Assembly (NCBI GenBank): GCA_044426235.1
Contig: JAWXUS010000008.1
Location: 1 to 64,000, forward strand
DNA from: JAGHEK01 sp044426235
GTDB taxonomy: Bacteria; Bacillota; Clostridia; Peptostreptococcales; Peptostreptococcaceae
Reading direction: 5' to 3'
Length of the DNA: 64,000 nt
Both the position numbers and the translations under genes were made by a program. Each line of letters begins with the position of its first letter. Position 1 is the first letter of the stretch. Below are positions 27,655 through 35,605 of the stretch, piece after piece. The notes under the pieces are model-generated. The model saw only the letters and a list, made by a program, of their open reading frames with translations, was not told where the DNA came from and did not search any database.

Positions 27655-30210
27655 TTATTTTAAATTATTTAATTTTTCTCTAGTTAAAAGCCTATTTGAC
27701 CACATCTCGTCACTATCTTTATATCCACGAATTATTGCTTGATCTTTAGTATATTTTTCACCAAATAATAAGTTAAGTATATGAAGTGAATCTTTTCCTG
27801 ATGCCTCCATAGTCCCTCTACAAGAACCACAATAACTAAGTACGTTATCTTGAGTACAATCATCTTTTCTTCTCATATATAACTTTTTGTAAAGTTCCGG
27901 ATTTGAACTACAAACCATTCCTCCTACTCCACAACATCTAGTATTTCCTTTATTATTGTTCATCTCTTCATAATTATATCCTAATTCATCAAGTATCCAT
28001 CTAACATTTTCGTGATGACTTGAGACATGTCTTGTTGCACAAGAATCGTGTATATTAAACACTACATCTGAACCCTTACCAACATCTTTTTGATTATCAG
28101 GTATTCCAATCTCATCTTTCATTAAATCCCAATATGATATTACTTTTTTGTCTGAAGTATCTTCATAAACAACATAACAAGAAGGACAAATAGTTATTAT
28201 AACATCTGCATTAGTTGAGTTTATTTCATCTATCGCCATCTTATTTCTTTCTTTATATTTTTTATCTTCTCCATTTAATTTAGTTACTTTACCACAACAC
28301 TTAAGCATTGAACCTACTTCTCCATCTAACTTTTCTCTTAAATGAAGTAATGTTTTTTCAACCATATCTGGAGAATATGCAGGAACTGTACACCCTGGTA
28401 CAAATAGATACTTAGTCTTTTTATTATCTTTTGCAAGAATAGTAGTAGAATATTCATCACTACATTCTTTTTCTTGTATTTCATCATATGGCTTTAATAA
28501 TTCTATGATTTGTTCATTGTTATTATCTTCAATATATTGTTCTTTCATAGCTATAAAGTTTTCTCTTAAATTTAAATCTTTTGGACATTTTATAGTACAT
28601 TGACCGCAATCATTACAAGAGAACGCAATGTTATGATCCATTCCTTTATAACCTTTTTCTAAGTATTCCCCAAATAACTCTTTTGGTGAATATGTAAAAT
28701 CATTAAGCATTATACATTCAGTCATACAATGTCTACATTCACATTGCTTACATCTTAAAGATTCTTTTATAGCTTCTTCTTTTGTATAACCAAGTTCAAC
28801 TTCATCAAATGAATTTATTCTAGTTAATTTATCAAGTTCTTTCATATCAGTTCTAGTATTATAATTTGACCAATCAACTTTATTTTCTAACTTAGTTTTA
28901 TATGACGAAGTATCTTCTTCTTTTCTACCTTCAATTAAGTTTTCACCATTTATGTATCTCTTAACAGACTCTGCAACTTTTCTTCCACTAGCCATAGCCT
29001 CTATAACTATTACAGATTGTCCGCTACAATCTCCACAAACAAATACTTTTTCATTTGAAGTAGATTGAAGTGTTTCTTTATTACATTCAAAATTAGTATT
29101 TGGTAAATTATTTAATCCAAAGTTATTCTCAACCCCTTGACCTATAGCAAATATTATAGTGTCAACTTGTAATTCTTTAGTTTCATTTTCGTCAAATATT
29201 GGTGCAAATTGACCATTTTCATTAAATATACTTAAACATTTTTTAAGTATAACTTTAGAAACTCTATTATTTTCATCAACAACTATTTCCTTTATTGCAC
29301 TTGAGTGATTAAATAATATTCCTTCATCTATTGCACCTTTTATTTCGTGGTTAGTAGATGCCATACTGTCAAAGCTATCTTCTAAACAAATTGAATAAAC
29401 TGTAGTATCAAGTCTTCTAGAAACTCTACAACAGTCCATTGCAACATCTCCACCACCCACTACTAAAACATTTTTTCCAATTTCTTTAACTTTTCTAGTT
29501 AGTGATGCCTCTTTTAAAAATTCTTGTGCAGAAAATATTCCTTTTGCATCATGATTTTTAAGAGATTTATCTATTCTACCTTGATGTTTTCCAACTGCAA
29601 CTATAACACTATCATAAGAGTCTATAAGTTCTTCAAGAGAAATATCTTTTCCAATTTCAACTCCTATTTTAAACTCAACACCTAATTTATCTAGGTAGCT
29701 AATTTCTTTTTCAAGTACAGTTCTTGGAAGTCTGTATTCTGGTATTCCAACTACCATCATACCGCCTCTAACAGGTAATTTCTCAAATATTACAACTTCA
29801 AATCCTTCTCTTTTAAGTTCTATTGCTGCTTGAAGACCAGCAGGTCCTGAACCTATAACTGCAACTTTTTTGTTGTTACTTTCTTTTACAGTTAAATCCC
29901 ATTTTGATTCATCATCAAAATTATCTGCAGCATATCTTTTTATTGATGCTATTGCAAGTGGATTATCAACTTCTGCATGCTTACAATCTACTTCACAAGG
30001 GTGTGCACATATTCTACCTAAAGTTCCAGGTATAAATAAGTTTTCTCTTATAACTCTTATTGCACCCTCTCCATCGTCCTCTTTAACAAGTTTCATATAT
30101 TCTTTAACATTTGTGTGCATAGGACACGCCGTAACGCATCCTGCTTTTTCTGCACTCAAACAAGTATCAACAATATTTTGCATATTGTCTGTAATTTGTT
30201 TAGTGAACAT
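27655..30210 (-). CDS. GltD-like flavoprotein fused to HdrD-like Fe-S/CCG protein
   Basis: An 851-residue fusion. Residues 1-100 carry a Cys cluster (CVTACPMH, CAHPCEVDC) like the small subunit of glutamate synthase; 110-420 are the two-dinucleotide flavoprotein fold with GSGPAGLQAA, GGGDVAMDC and FVCGDCSG. Residues about 480-565 hold two ferredoxin-like clusters (CKQCECRHCMTEC, CNDCGQCTIKCPKD). The C-terminal 240 residues hold two cysteine-rich CCG domains like HdrB/HdrD or lactate-utilisation LutA (CCGKV.., CPSCY, RCCGVGG, CGSCRG). A soluble NAD(P)H- or ferredoxin-linked redox enzyme is predicted; the substrate is unknown. Co-transcribed with the DMT transporter (14-bp gap) from a sigma-54 promoter. 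Confidence 0.82.
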   Translation of the reverse strand: MFTKQITDNMQNIVDTCLSAEKAGCVTACPMHTNVKEYMKLVKEDDGEGAIRVIRENLFIPGTLGRICAHPCEVDCKHAEVDNPLAIASIKRYAADNFDDESKWDLTVKESNNKKVAVIGSGPAGLQAAIELKREGFEVVIFEKLPVRGGMMVVGIPEYRLPRTVLEKEISYLDKLGVEFKIGVEIGKDISLEELIDSYDSVIVAVGKHQGRIDKSLKNHDAKGIFSAQEFLKEASLTRKVKEIGKNVLVVGGGDVAMDCCRVSRRLDTTVYSICLEDSFDSMASTNHEIKGAIDEGILFNHSSAIKEIVVDENNRVSKVILKKCLSIFNENGQFAPIFDENETKELQVDTIIFAIGQGVENNFGLNNLPNTNFECNKETLQSTSNEKVFVCGDCSGQSVIVIEAMASGRKVAESVKRYINGENLIEGRKEEDTSSYKTKLENKVDWSNYNTRTDMKELDKLTRINSFDEVELGYTKEEAIKESLRCKQCECRHCMTECIMLNDFTYSPKELFGEYLEKGYKGMDHNIAFSCNDCGQCTIKCPKDLNLRENFIAMKEQYIEDNNNEQIIELLKPYDEIQEKECSDEYSTTILAKDNKKTKYLFVPGCTVPAYSPDMVEKTLLHLREKLDGEVGSMLKCCGKVTKLNGEDKKYKERNKMAIDEINSTNADVIITICPSCYVVYEDTSDKKVISYWDLMKDEIGIPDNQKDVGKGSDVVFNIHDSCATRHVSSHHENVRWILDELGYNYEEMNNNKGNTRCCGVGGMVCSSNPELYKKLYMRRKDDCTQDNVLSYCGSCRGTMEASGKDSLHILNLLFGEKYTKDQAIIRGYKDSDEMWSNRLLTREKLNNLK

Positions 30211-30224
30211 AAAAATCCTCCTAA

Positions 30225-31202
30225 TTAGTTTTTCTTAAACATCTTTGGATCAATCGCGAATACGAATACCCCAACAACTATAATGAATCCCCAGAATGCT
30301 AAACTTGGTGTTATTACATTTCCAAATAATAAAGATCCAAATATCATAGACCATAAACAAGAAGTCGAGTTAAGCGCAGTACCCATTGCCGCACCAACTA
30401 AATCAACTGCTTTATACCAAGCAAGGTAAGTTATTGCTCCAAGTATTGCTATTCCTGCATAGTTAAATACAAGTCCACTACTTACTATATCCATTGCAAC
30501 TTGAGTTCCACCTATTACTGGAACTATTATTGAATAAGATACTAAAGATATGAAATATCTAAGACATAAAAATTGTTGCGGAGTAGATTTTATATCATCT
30601 TCATCTTTAATGTGTTTCATTGCAAAACCAACTATAACTCCTTCAAATGCCCAACCTAAAACTGCTACTCCTGCAAACATAACCCCTTGAGAGAATGTAT
30701 CTGAAACATCTCCACTTGGATTAAATCCTAACATAAACGAACCTAATAAACTTATACAAATACCTATTATTGCACGTACATTTAATTTTTCTTTTAATAC
30801 TAAGTAAGATAATAATGCTCCTACTCCTGGATAAATAACTGATATACTAGATGCATAAGAAACTCCTGCATACTTTATACCAAGTAAATAAGCACTCATT
30901 CCGATTGGTGCTCCAACTAATGCTGCTACTGCTGATGCCTTACCTTTTTTAGTTTTAAATAAAAGATAAAACACGTGTTTTAAATCCTTTGAAAATGCTA
31001 ATACTAATGCGATCCACACGAATGCAAATCCATCGTGGAAAAGTGCTGTTACAAGTGGAGATAATTGGAAAGTTTCAAATATTGGACTCTTTCCAACTTG
31101 CCCCATTAAAACTCCATCAAGACCCCAAGCTATACCAACTATAACTCCAAGTAAAATACCGAATAAAGTTCTTTTTTTGTCATCTGTTTTGATGTTTTCC
31201 AT
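30225..31202 (-). CDS. DMT/EamA-family transporter
   Basis: A 325-residue integral membrane protein with about ten hydrophobic helices in two EamA-type halves; the first half ends with VIYPGVGALLSYLVLKEKLN and the second with LNSTSCLWSMIFGSLLFG, the usual positions of the family signature. DMT carriers move amino acids, nucleotides, sugars or drugs; the substrate cannot be read from sequence. It is the first gene after the sigma-54 promoter and is linked to the flavin/Fe-S fusion gene, so it probably imports or exports that enzyme's substrate or product. Confidence 0.85.
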   Translation of the reverse strand: MENIKTDDKKRTLFGILLGVIVGIAWGLDGVLMGQVGKSPIFETFQLSPLVTALFHDGFAFVWIALVLAFSKDLKHVFYLLFKTKKGKASAVAALVGAPIGMSAYLLGIKYAGVSYASSISVIYPGVGALLSYLVLKEKLNVRAIIGICISLLGSFMLGFNPSGDVSDTFSQGVMFAGVAVLGWAFEGVIVGFAMKHIKDEDDIKSTPQQFLCLRYFISLVSYSIIVPVIGGTQVAMDIVSSGLVFNYAGIAILGAITYLAWYKAVDLVGAAMGTALNSTSCLWSMIFGSLLFGNVITPSLAFWGFIIVVGVFVFAIDPKMFKKN

Positions 31203-31261
31203 TTTTTTAATTCTCCTTTTATAAAATTATTGTTAAATTATTATTACACTTATTATATATA

Positions 31262-31276
31262 GCAATTTCCGTGCCA
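31262..31276 (-). promoter_or_regulatory. Sigma-54 (-24/-12) promoter
   Basis: Minus strand TGGCACGGAAATTGC: the invariant GG and GC are 10 bp apart, matching the TGGCAC-N5-TTGC consensus exactly. It is about 60 bp before the DMT transporter start codon, in the intergenic region shared with the activator gene. This is the only good match I found in the window. Confidence 0.9.
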
Positions 31277-31296
31277 ACTTTTAAAAACATTCTAAT

Positions 31297-31340
31297 TGTT
31301 AACTTTTTATCTATTCAAACTGTGATATTTGTAACTTTTT
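31297..31340. promoter_or_regulatory. Putative enhancer (UAS) repeats for the activator
   Basis: Two direct copies of GT(T)AACTTTTT, at 31298-31308 and 31331-31340, about 32-33 bp apart (three helical turns), 20-65 bp upstream of the -24 element. Such phased repeats are typical of enhancer sites for bacterial sigma-54 activators; assignment is inference. Confidence 0.4.
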
Positions 31341-31427
31341 GTCTTATTTTTGTACAATCAGTTGTATATTTTTTATACATATGTTATATTTTATACACTT
31401 GAAATTTTAAATTTAAAGGAGAATTTT

Positions 31428-32429
31428 ATGATATTAAATAATTTACAAGCAAAATATACTTTCGAAAACATCATCGGTCAAAGCACACAAATAAGAAATT
31501 TAATTGAACAAAGTATTTTGATATCAAAAAATTCATCTACGGTTTTAATCCTTGGAGAAAGCGGATGCGGAAAAGAACTCTTAGCACAATCAATTCATAA
31601 TGAAAGTGAATTTAAAAATGGTCCATTCGTTGCAGTAAACTGTGGTGCAATTCCTGAATATTTAATAGAAAGTGAACTTTTTGGATATGAAGAAGGTTCA
31701 TTTACTGGTGCAAAAAAATCTGGGTATGTAGGAAAATTTGAACTTGCAAATAACGGAACAATATTTTTAGATGAAATAGCTGAAATGCCAATTAATATGC
31801 AAGTAACACTTCTTAGAGTTTTACAGGAAGGATACATCACAAAAATTGGAGGAAAAAAACAAATACCAATAAACGTTAGAGTAGTCGCTGCAACTAACAA
31901 AGACTTAAAAGAAGAAATAAAAAATGGAAATTTTAGAGAAGATCTATTTTATAGATTAAACGTATTACCTCTTAATGTCCCATCCTTAAAAGATAGAATA
32001 GGAGATATTCCACTTTTAATTAATCATTTCCTTCATATAAAAAGTCAAAAACTTAATAAACCAATTCCCAAAATTACTCAAAGCTTGTATAGAAAAATGG
32101 TTTCTTTTTGTTGGCCAGGAAATATTAGAGAATTAGAAAATTGCATAGAAAATATCGTTGCACTAGAGGGAATTATGACTTTCCAAATAGATTTTGATGA
32201 ATGCTACTGTATGACTCACGATAATTTAGGGAATAAAATTAATCCATTCACAAATGAAATAGAACACGAAAATATAGAATTAGAAAACTCAATTAAAACT
32301 TTAGAAGAATTAGAAATTATCGAAATAAAAAAAGCACTTAGCTTAATGAATAATATGACCGAAATCGCAAAAAAACTTGGAATAACTCGTTCAACACTTT
32401 ATTCCAAGATAAAAAAGTATAACCTATAA
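31428..32429 (+). CDS. Sigma-54-dependent activator without sensor domain
   Basis: A 333-residue enhancer-binding protein. Almost no N-terminal domain: the AAA+ module starts at about residue 10 (ENIIGQSTQIRNLIEQ). Walker A is GESGCGKE, the sigma-54 contact loop reads GSFTGA instead of the canonical GAFTGA, Walker B is GTIFLDEI, and arginine fingers follow in FREDLFYRLNVLPL. The C-terminus is a Fis-type HTH (MTEIAKKLGITRSTLYSKIKKY). The start at 31428 has AAAGGAG upstream; the 26 codons before it are not used. Lacking a sensor domain, its activity must be set by partner proteins or by its own level. Confidence 0.93.
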   Translation: MILNNLQAKYTFENIIGQSTQIRNLIEQSILISKNSSTVLILGESGCGKELLAQSIHNESEFKNGPFVAVNCGAIPEYLIESELFGYEEGSFTGAKKSGYVGKFELANNGTIFLDEIAEMPINMQVTLLRVLQEGYITKIGGKKQIPINVRVVAATNKDLKEEIKNGNFREDLFYRLNVLPLNVPSLKDRIGDIPLLINHFLHIKSQKLNKPIPKITQSLYRKMVSFCWPGNIRELENCIENIVALEGIMTFQIDFDECYCMTHDNLGNKINPFTNEIEHENIELENSIKTLEELEIIEIKKALSLMNNMTEIAKKLGITRSTLYSKIKKYNL

Positions 32430-32447
32430 ACTCGCATTTGCGAGTTT
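32428..32447 (+). terminator. Terminator of the sigma-54 activator gene
   Basis: AAACTCGCA / TGCGAGTTT stem, 2-nt loop, followed by TTTCTTTT, starting at the activator stop codon. Confidence 0.85.
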
Positions 32448-32475
32448 TCTTTTCACATAAAATACTAAATAAAAA

Positions 32476-32497
32476 AAGACGAGAAAATTCTCGCCTT
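32476..32497 (-). terminator. hslO terminator
   Basis: Minus-strand hairpin GGCGAGA / TCTCGTC followed by seven T residues, immediately after the hslO stop codon. Confidence 0.8.
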
Positions 32498-32498
32498 A

Positions 32499-33371
32499 CT
32501 ACATTTCATCTAAGAACTTTTTAAGTTCATCTTCTGAATAATTATATTTTACATTACAGAATTGGCAGCCAACTTCTGCACCTTTATCTTCTTCTATTAT
32601 TTCAGTTAAACTTTTCTTTCCTATTGAAATTAAAACTTCTCCAACTCTTTCTTTTGAACAATCACATTCAAATTTAACATCTATTTTATCAAGTATTTTA
32701 TGATTAAGACCTTCAAGTGCAATGTTTAACATATCTTCAGGACTTTTTCCTTCACTTAACATAGTAGTTATTGAACTTAAATTTGCTATATTATTTTCAA
32801 GTTTTTCAATAGTTTCTTCAGTAGCATCTGGAAGTAATTGAATTATAAGTCCTCCTGCATTACTAACTTCGTATTCACTAGTTAAAACACCAAGTGCTAC
32901 AATCGAAGGAGTTTGCTCTGATAATGCAAAGTAGTGAGTAAAATCTTCTGCAATTTCTCCACTAACTAAAGGATATGCTCCATTATACGGTTCTCTTAAC
33001 CCTAAATCTTTTATAACTGTAACCACTCCATTAGTTCCAACTGCTGCTGCAACATTTAACTTTCCATTTTCATAATCTTCAACAACAACTTGTGGATTTT
33101 GAACGTAACCTTTAACAATACCTTTACTATCTGAAGTAGTAAGAATTGTTCCAAGCGGTCCTCCACCTCTTATTATTACAGAAACTTTATCACCTTCATT
33201 TTTCATCATAAGTCCCATAATGCTAGTTGCAGTTAAAGTTCTTCCAAGTGCTGCAGTTGCAACTTTACTAGTTTCGTGGAAAGTTCTAGATTTTTCTACC
33301 ATATCTGTTGTTATTGATGCAAATGCTCTTATTTGCCCATTTCCTGCCGTTGCTCTTAATGTATAGTCCAT
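32499..33371 (-). CDS. hslO: Redox-regulated chaperone Hsp33
   Basis: A 290-residue Hsp33 holdase. The N-terminal domain opens with RATAGNGQIRAFA and includes GRTLTATSIMGLMMK and GGGPLGTI. The C-terminal redox switch has the four zinc cysteines in CDC and CQFC (about residues 237-272), so it is oxidation-responsive: disulfides form and zinc leaves under oxidative stress, exposing the client-binding surface. The methyltransferase gene ends about 30 bp upstream on the same strand. Confidence 0.96.
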   Translation of the reverse strand: MDYTLRATAGNGQIRAFASITTDMVEKSRTFHETSKVATAALGRTLTATSIMGLMMKNEGDKVSVIIRGGGPLGTILTTSDSKGIVKGYVQNPQVVVEDYENGKLNVAAAVGTNGVVTVIKDLGLREPYNGAYPLVSGEIAEDFTHYFALSEQTPSIVALGVLTSEYEVSNAGGLIIQLLPDATEETIEKLENNIANLSSITTMLSEGKSPEDMLNIALEGLNHKILDKIDVKFECDCSKERVGEVLISIGKKSLTEIIEEDKGAEVGCQFCNVKYNYSEDELKKFLDEM

Positions 33372-33400
33372 TTCTTTTCCTCCCAGTATGTAATTAGAAA

Positions 33401-34147
33401 TTATTTTTTTCCTACAAAAAATATTCTTTCACTTTCTTTTTGTGGTTTATCAAAATTAAAGTCTGAGAAAACTTCAATATCTGTAAACCCTGCGAATTTT
33501 AAGAATGTTTTTATTTCTCTTTCAGTATATGCTCTTTGTTTGTGAGTTTCTGTAAATTTATCATATTTTCCATTTTCATCTTTAACGAAAAATGCAAGTT
33601 CCATATCAACTAGATTTTCTTCTTCATCAAAGTAATTTTGCCACATATAAGAAATATTGTCTCTGTTTTCTCCATAAATATTATTTCCTAATGTAGTAGA
33701 TAATTTAAAAAATGAACTAATATCAAAAATAAATAATCCATCTTTTCTTAAAAGTTCATACACCTTAGAAAAACAATTTTCCATTTCATCATCATAACTT
33801 AAGTAGTTAAATCCATCGCAACCACAAAGAACACAATCAATATTTTCAACATCAAACTCAAGCTCTCCAATATCTTGTTGAAGAAGAACAAGTTCAACAT
33901 CTTCCTTTTGTGCCTTCTCACGTGCAACATTTAACATTTCAAAAGAAATATCAATACCTGCAATATCATAGCCTTTTTTAGTCAATGGAATAGTCAAATT
34001 TCCAGTTCCACAAGCAAGTTCAAGTATATTTTGTACTTTAGTATCTTTTCTTTTTATTATTTCCTCTATATAATCTACCCACTTACCATAATCAACATCA
34101 TTCATTAATTCGTCGTAGATAAATGCGAAATCATTGTATTGATTCAT
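33401..34147 (-). CDS. Class I SAM-dependent methyltransferase
   Basis: A 248-residue cytoplasmic enzyme with the Rossmann SAM motif ILELACGTGNLTIPL and acidic motif II AGIDISFEML; a Methyltransf_25 type. The substrate is unknown. I place the start at 34147 (ATG with GGAGAAAGAG before it); the 33 in-frame codons upstream overlap the SASP gene and read as lysine- and arginine-rich non-homologous sequence. The true start still overlaps the SASP 3' end by 17 bp, suggesting translational coupling. Confidence 0.85.
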   Translation of the reverse strand: MNQYNDFAFIYDELMNDVDYGKWVDYIEEIIKRKDTKVQNILELACGTGNLTIPLTKKGYDIAGIDISFEMLNVAREKAQKEDVELVLLQQDIGELEFDVENIDCVLCGCDGFNYLSYDDEMENCFSKVYELLRKDGLFIFDISSFFKLSTTLGNNIYGENRDNISYMWQNYFDEEENLVDMELAFFVKDENGKYDKFTETHKQRAYTEREIKTFLKFAGFTDIEVFSDFNFDKPQKESERIFFVGKK

Positions 34148-34328
34148 TCTCTTTCTCCATTTTCTTTTGCTTTTTCTTCCTTGAAGTAAGCATTCCACCA
34201 ATTTTTCCAGCTTCCTTTGCAGTAAGACCTGCCCACCCAAGTTCACTAACTTTATCCATTAAACCTAATTCATTTGCTATTTCGTATTTCATTATATCAT
34301 TATCTGTAAGTTTTTTCATTTTTTTCAT
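34131..34328 (-). CDS. Alpha/beta-type small acid-soluble spore protein
   Basis: A 65-residue protein that resembles the alpha/beta SASP family. YEIANELG matches the N-terminal conserved segment that holds the GPR protease site, and GLTAKEAGKIGG matches the C-terminal G..T..E.G..GG box. The tail is unusually basic (SRKKKQKKMEK). Such proteins coat DNA in the spore core and protect it from UV and heat. The ATG at 34328 has AAGGAG 9-14 bases upstream. It is one of the minor, divergent SASPs; the methyltransferase gene overlaps its end. Confidence 0.8.
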   Translation of the reverse strand: MKKMKKLTDNDIMKYEIANELGLMDKVSELGWAGLTAKEAGKIGGMLTSRKKKQKKMEKENESIQ

Positions 34329-34401
34329 TAAAATCACACTCCTTATAATTATATTTTTATCAAGATTAATAAATTTATACAATTATTTTAGGGGTATTGG
34401 G

Positions 34402-35514
34402 TTATTTCATAGATTTTTTATATTTTAATAAGTCTATAAAGTGATTTATACCATTAAGTAAAACTTCTTCATCAAAATTAAAATTACAGTTATGAAGTCC
34501 ACTAGTAAAGTCTTTATCCGTGTCTTTTGAACCTAGCATAAAGAATAATCCTTTAACTGCTTTTTGATAGAAAGAAAAATCTTCTGAAATCATAAGAGGA
34601 TCAAGTTCAATTACTCTATCTTCTCCAACTGATTTTATAAATTCTCTAGTAAGATTTTTATCATTGTAAACTGCAGGATAATCGTCATTTATACAAACGT
34701 CAATTTTACAATTATACATTACCTCAGCCCCCCTACAAATTTCTCTAACTCTATCTTTCATTTTATCATAAAGTTCAGGCTTAAAAGTTCTAATAGTTCC
34801 TTCTAATTTAACTTTTTCTGCTATTATATTTCTTCTACTTCCTCCGTTTATAACACCAATACTTAAAACTGATGCATCAACTGGACTTACGTTCCTTGAA
34901 ACTATAGTTTGAAGATTTGTAACTAAATTTGCGGCAACAACTACTCCATCAATACCATTTTGTGGCATAGCACCGTGACCACTCTTTGCAGTTATATCAA
35001 TTTCAAAATCACCAACTTGTGCTAGGAAATATTCCTCACGAACTCCAACTAAACCAGTTTCAATCTCTGGATAAATATGAAGTCCATAAATTTCATCAAC
35101 ATTATACTTTTTAAGAACTCCTTCATTAACTAAAAGTTCTGCCCCACCTGGTCCTTCTTCTGCCGGTTGGAATATAAATACTATATTATCAACTATTTTA
35201 TCTCTATTAAGACTTAAATACTCAATAAATCCAAGTAATATACTTATGTGTGCATCGTGTCCACAAACGTGTTTAACTCCATCTTCAGTCATTAAACCAT
35301 CAATATCTGCACGAAAAGCTATAGTTTTTTTACCTTCACTACCTTTTATTATTCCAGTAGTAGCAGTGCCAATAAATGTATCGTACTCAATATTTATTCT
35401 CTCTAAATTTTCTCTTATATAAGATGCAGTCTTAAATTCTTGTAGACCTTCTTCTGCAATAGTATTTAAATATTTTCTATGATTATAAATAGTTTCTCTT
35501 AAATTATTTAACAT
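34402..35514 (-). CDS. M20-family amidohydrolase
   Basis: A 370-residue zinc-dependent aminoacylase/carboxypeptidase of the HipO/AmaA/YkuR type. Metal-site blocks: AFRADIDGL, HVCGHDAHISILLG, QPAEEGPGGAE with the catalytic Glu, GLHIYPEIETG, and SEDFSFYQK with a C-terminal LHNCNFNFDE. The dimerisation or lid domain (about 175-290) is present. It removes acyl or similar amide groups from amino acids or small peptides in the cytoplasm; exact substrate unknown. GGAGGG before the ATG. Confidence 0.9.
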   Translation of the reverse strand: MLNNLRETIYNHRKYLNTIAEEGLQEFKTASYIRENLERINIEYDTFIGTATTGIIKGSEGKKTIAFRADIDGLMTEDGVKHVCGHDAHISILLGFIEYLSLNRDKIVDNIVFIFQPAEEGPGGAELLVNEGVLKKYNVDEIYGLHIYPEIETGLVGVREEYFLAQVGDFEIDITAKSGHGAMPQNGIDGVVVAANLVTNLQTIVSRNVSPVDASVLSIGVINGGSRRNIIAEKVKLEGTIRTFKPELYDKMKDRVREICRGAEVMYNCKIDVCINDDYPAVYNDKNLTREFIKSVGEDRVIELDPLMISEDFSFYQKAVKGLFFMLGSKDTDKDFTSGLHNCNFNFDEEVLLNGINHFIDLLKYKKSMK

Positions 35515-35552
35515 TATTACCCTCCAAAATTACATTTACTTTTATTATACAC

Positions 35553-35587
35553 AAAAGACGTAGAATATGAAACATTCTACGCCTTTT
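35553..35587 (-). terminator. Terminator of the SLH 5'-nucleotidase
   Basis: Minus-strand hairpin with 14-bp arms (AAAAGGCGTAGAAT / ATTCTACGTCTTTT), 7-nt loop, T-rich 3' arm. It lies 19 bp after the nucleotidase stop and upstream of the M20 gene. Confidence 0.8.
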
Positions 35588-35605
35588 TATAATTAAATTT
35601 TACTA

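Noticed and set aside
31350..31427. Longer N-terminus for the sigma-54 activator
   Set aside because: The 26 upstream codons are A/T-rich, overlap possible promoter boxes, and lack an SD; AAAGGAG precedes the inner ATG.
34147..34246. Longer N-terminus for the methyltransferase
   Set aside because: The extra codons lie inside the SASP gene and there is a good SD at the internal ATG.
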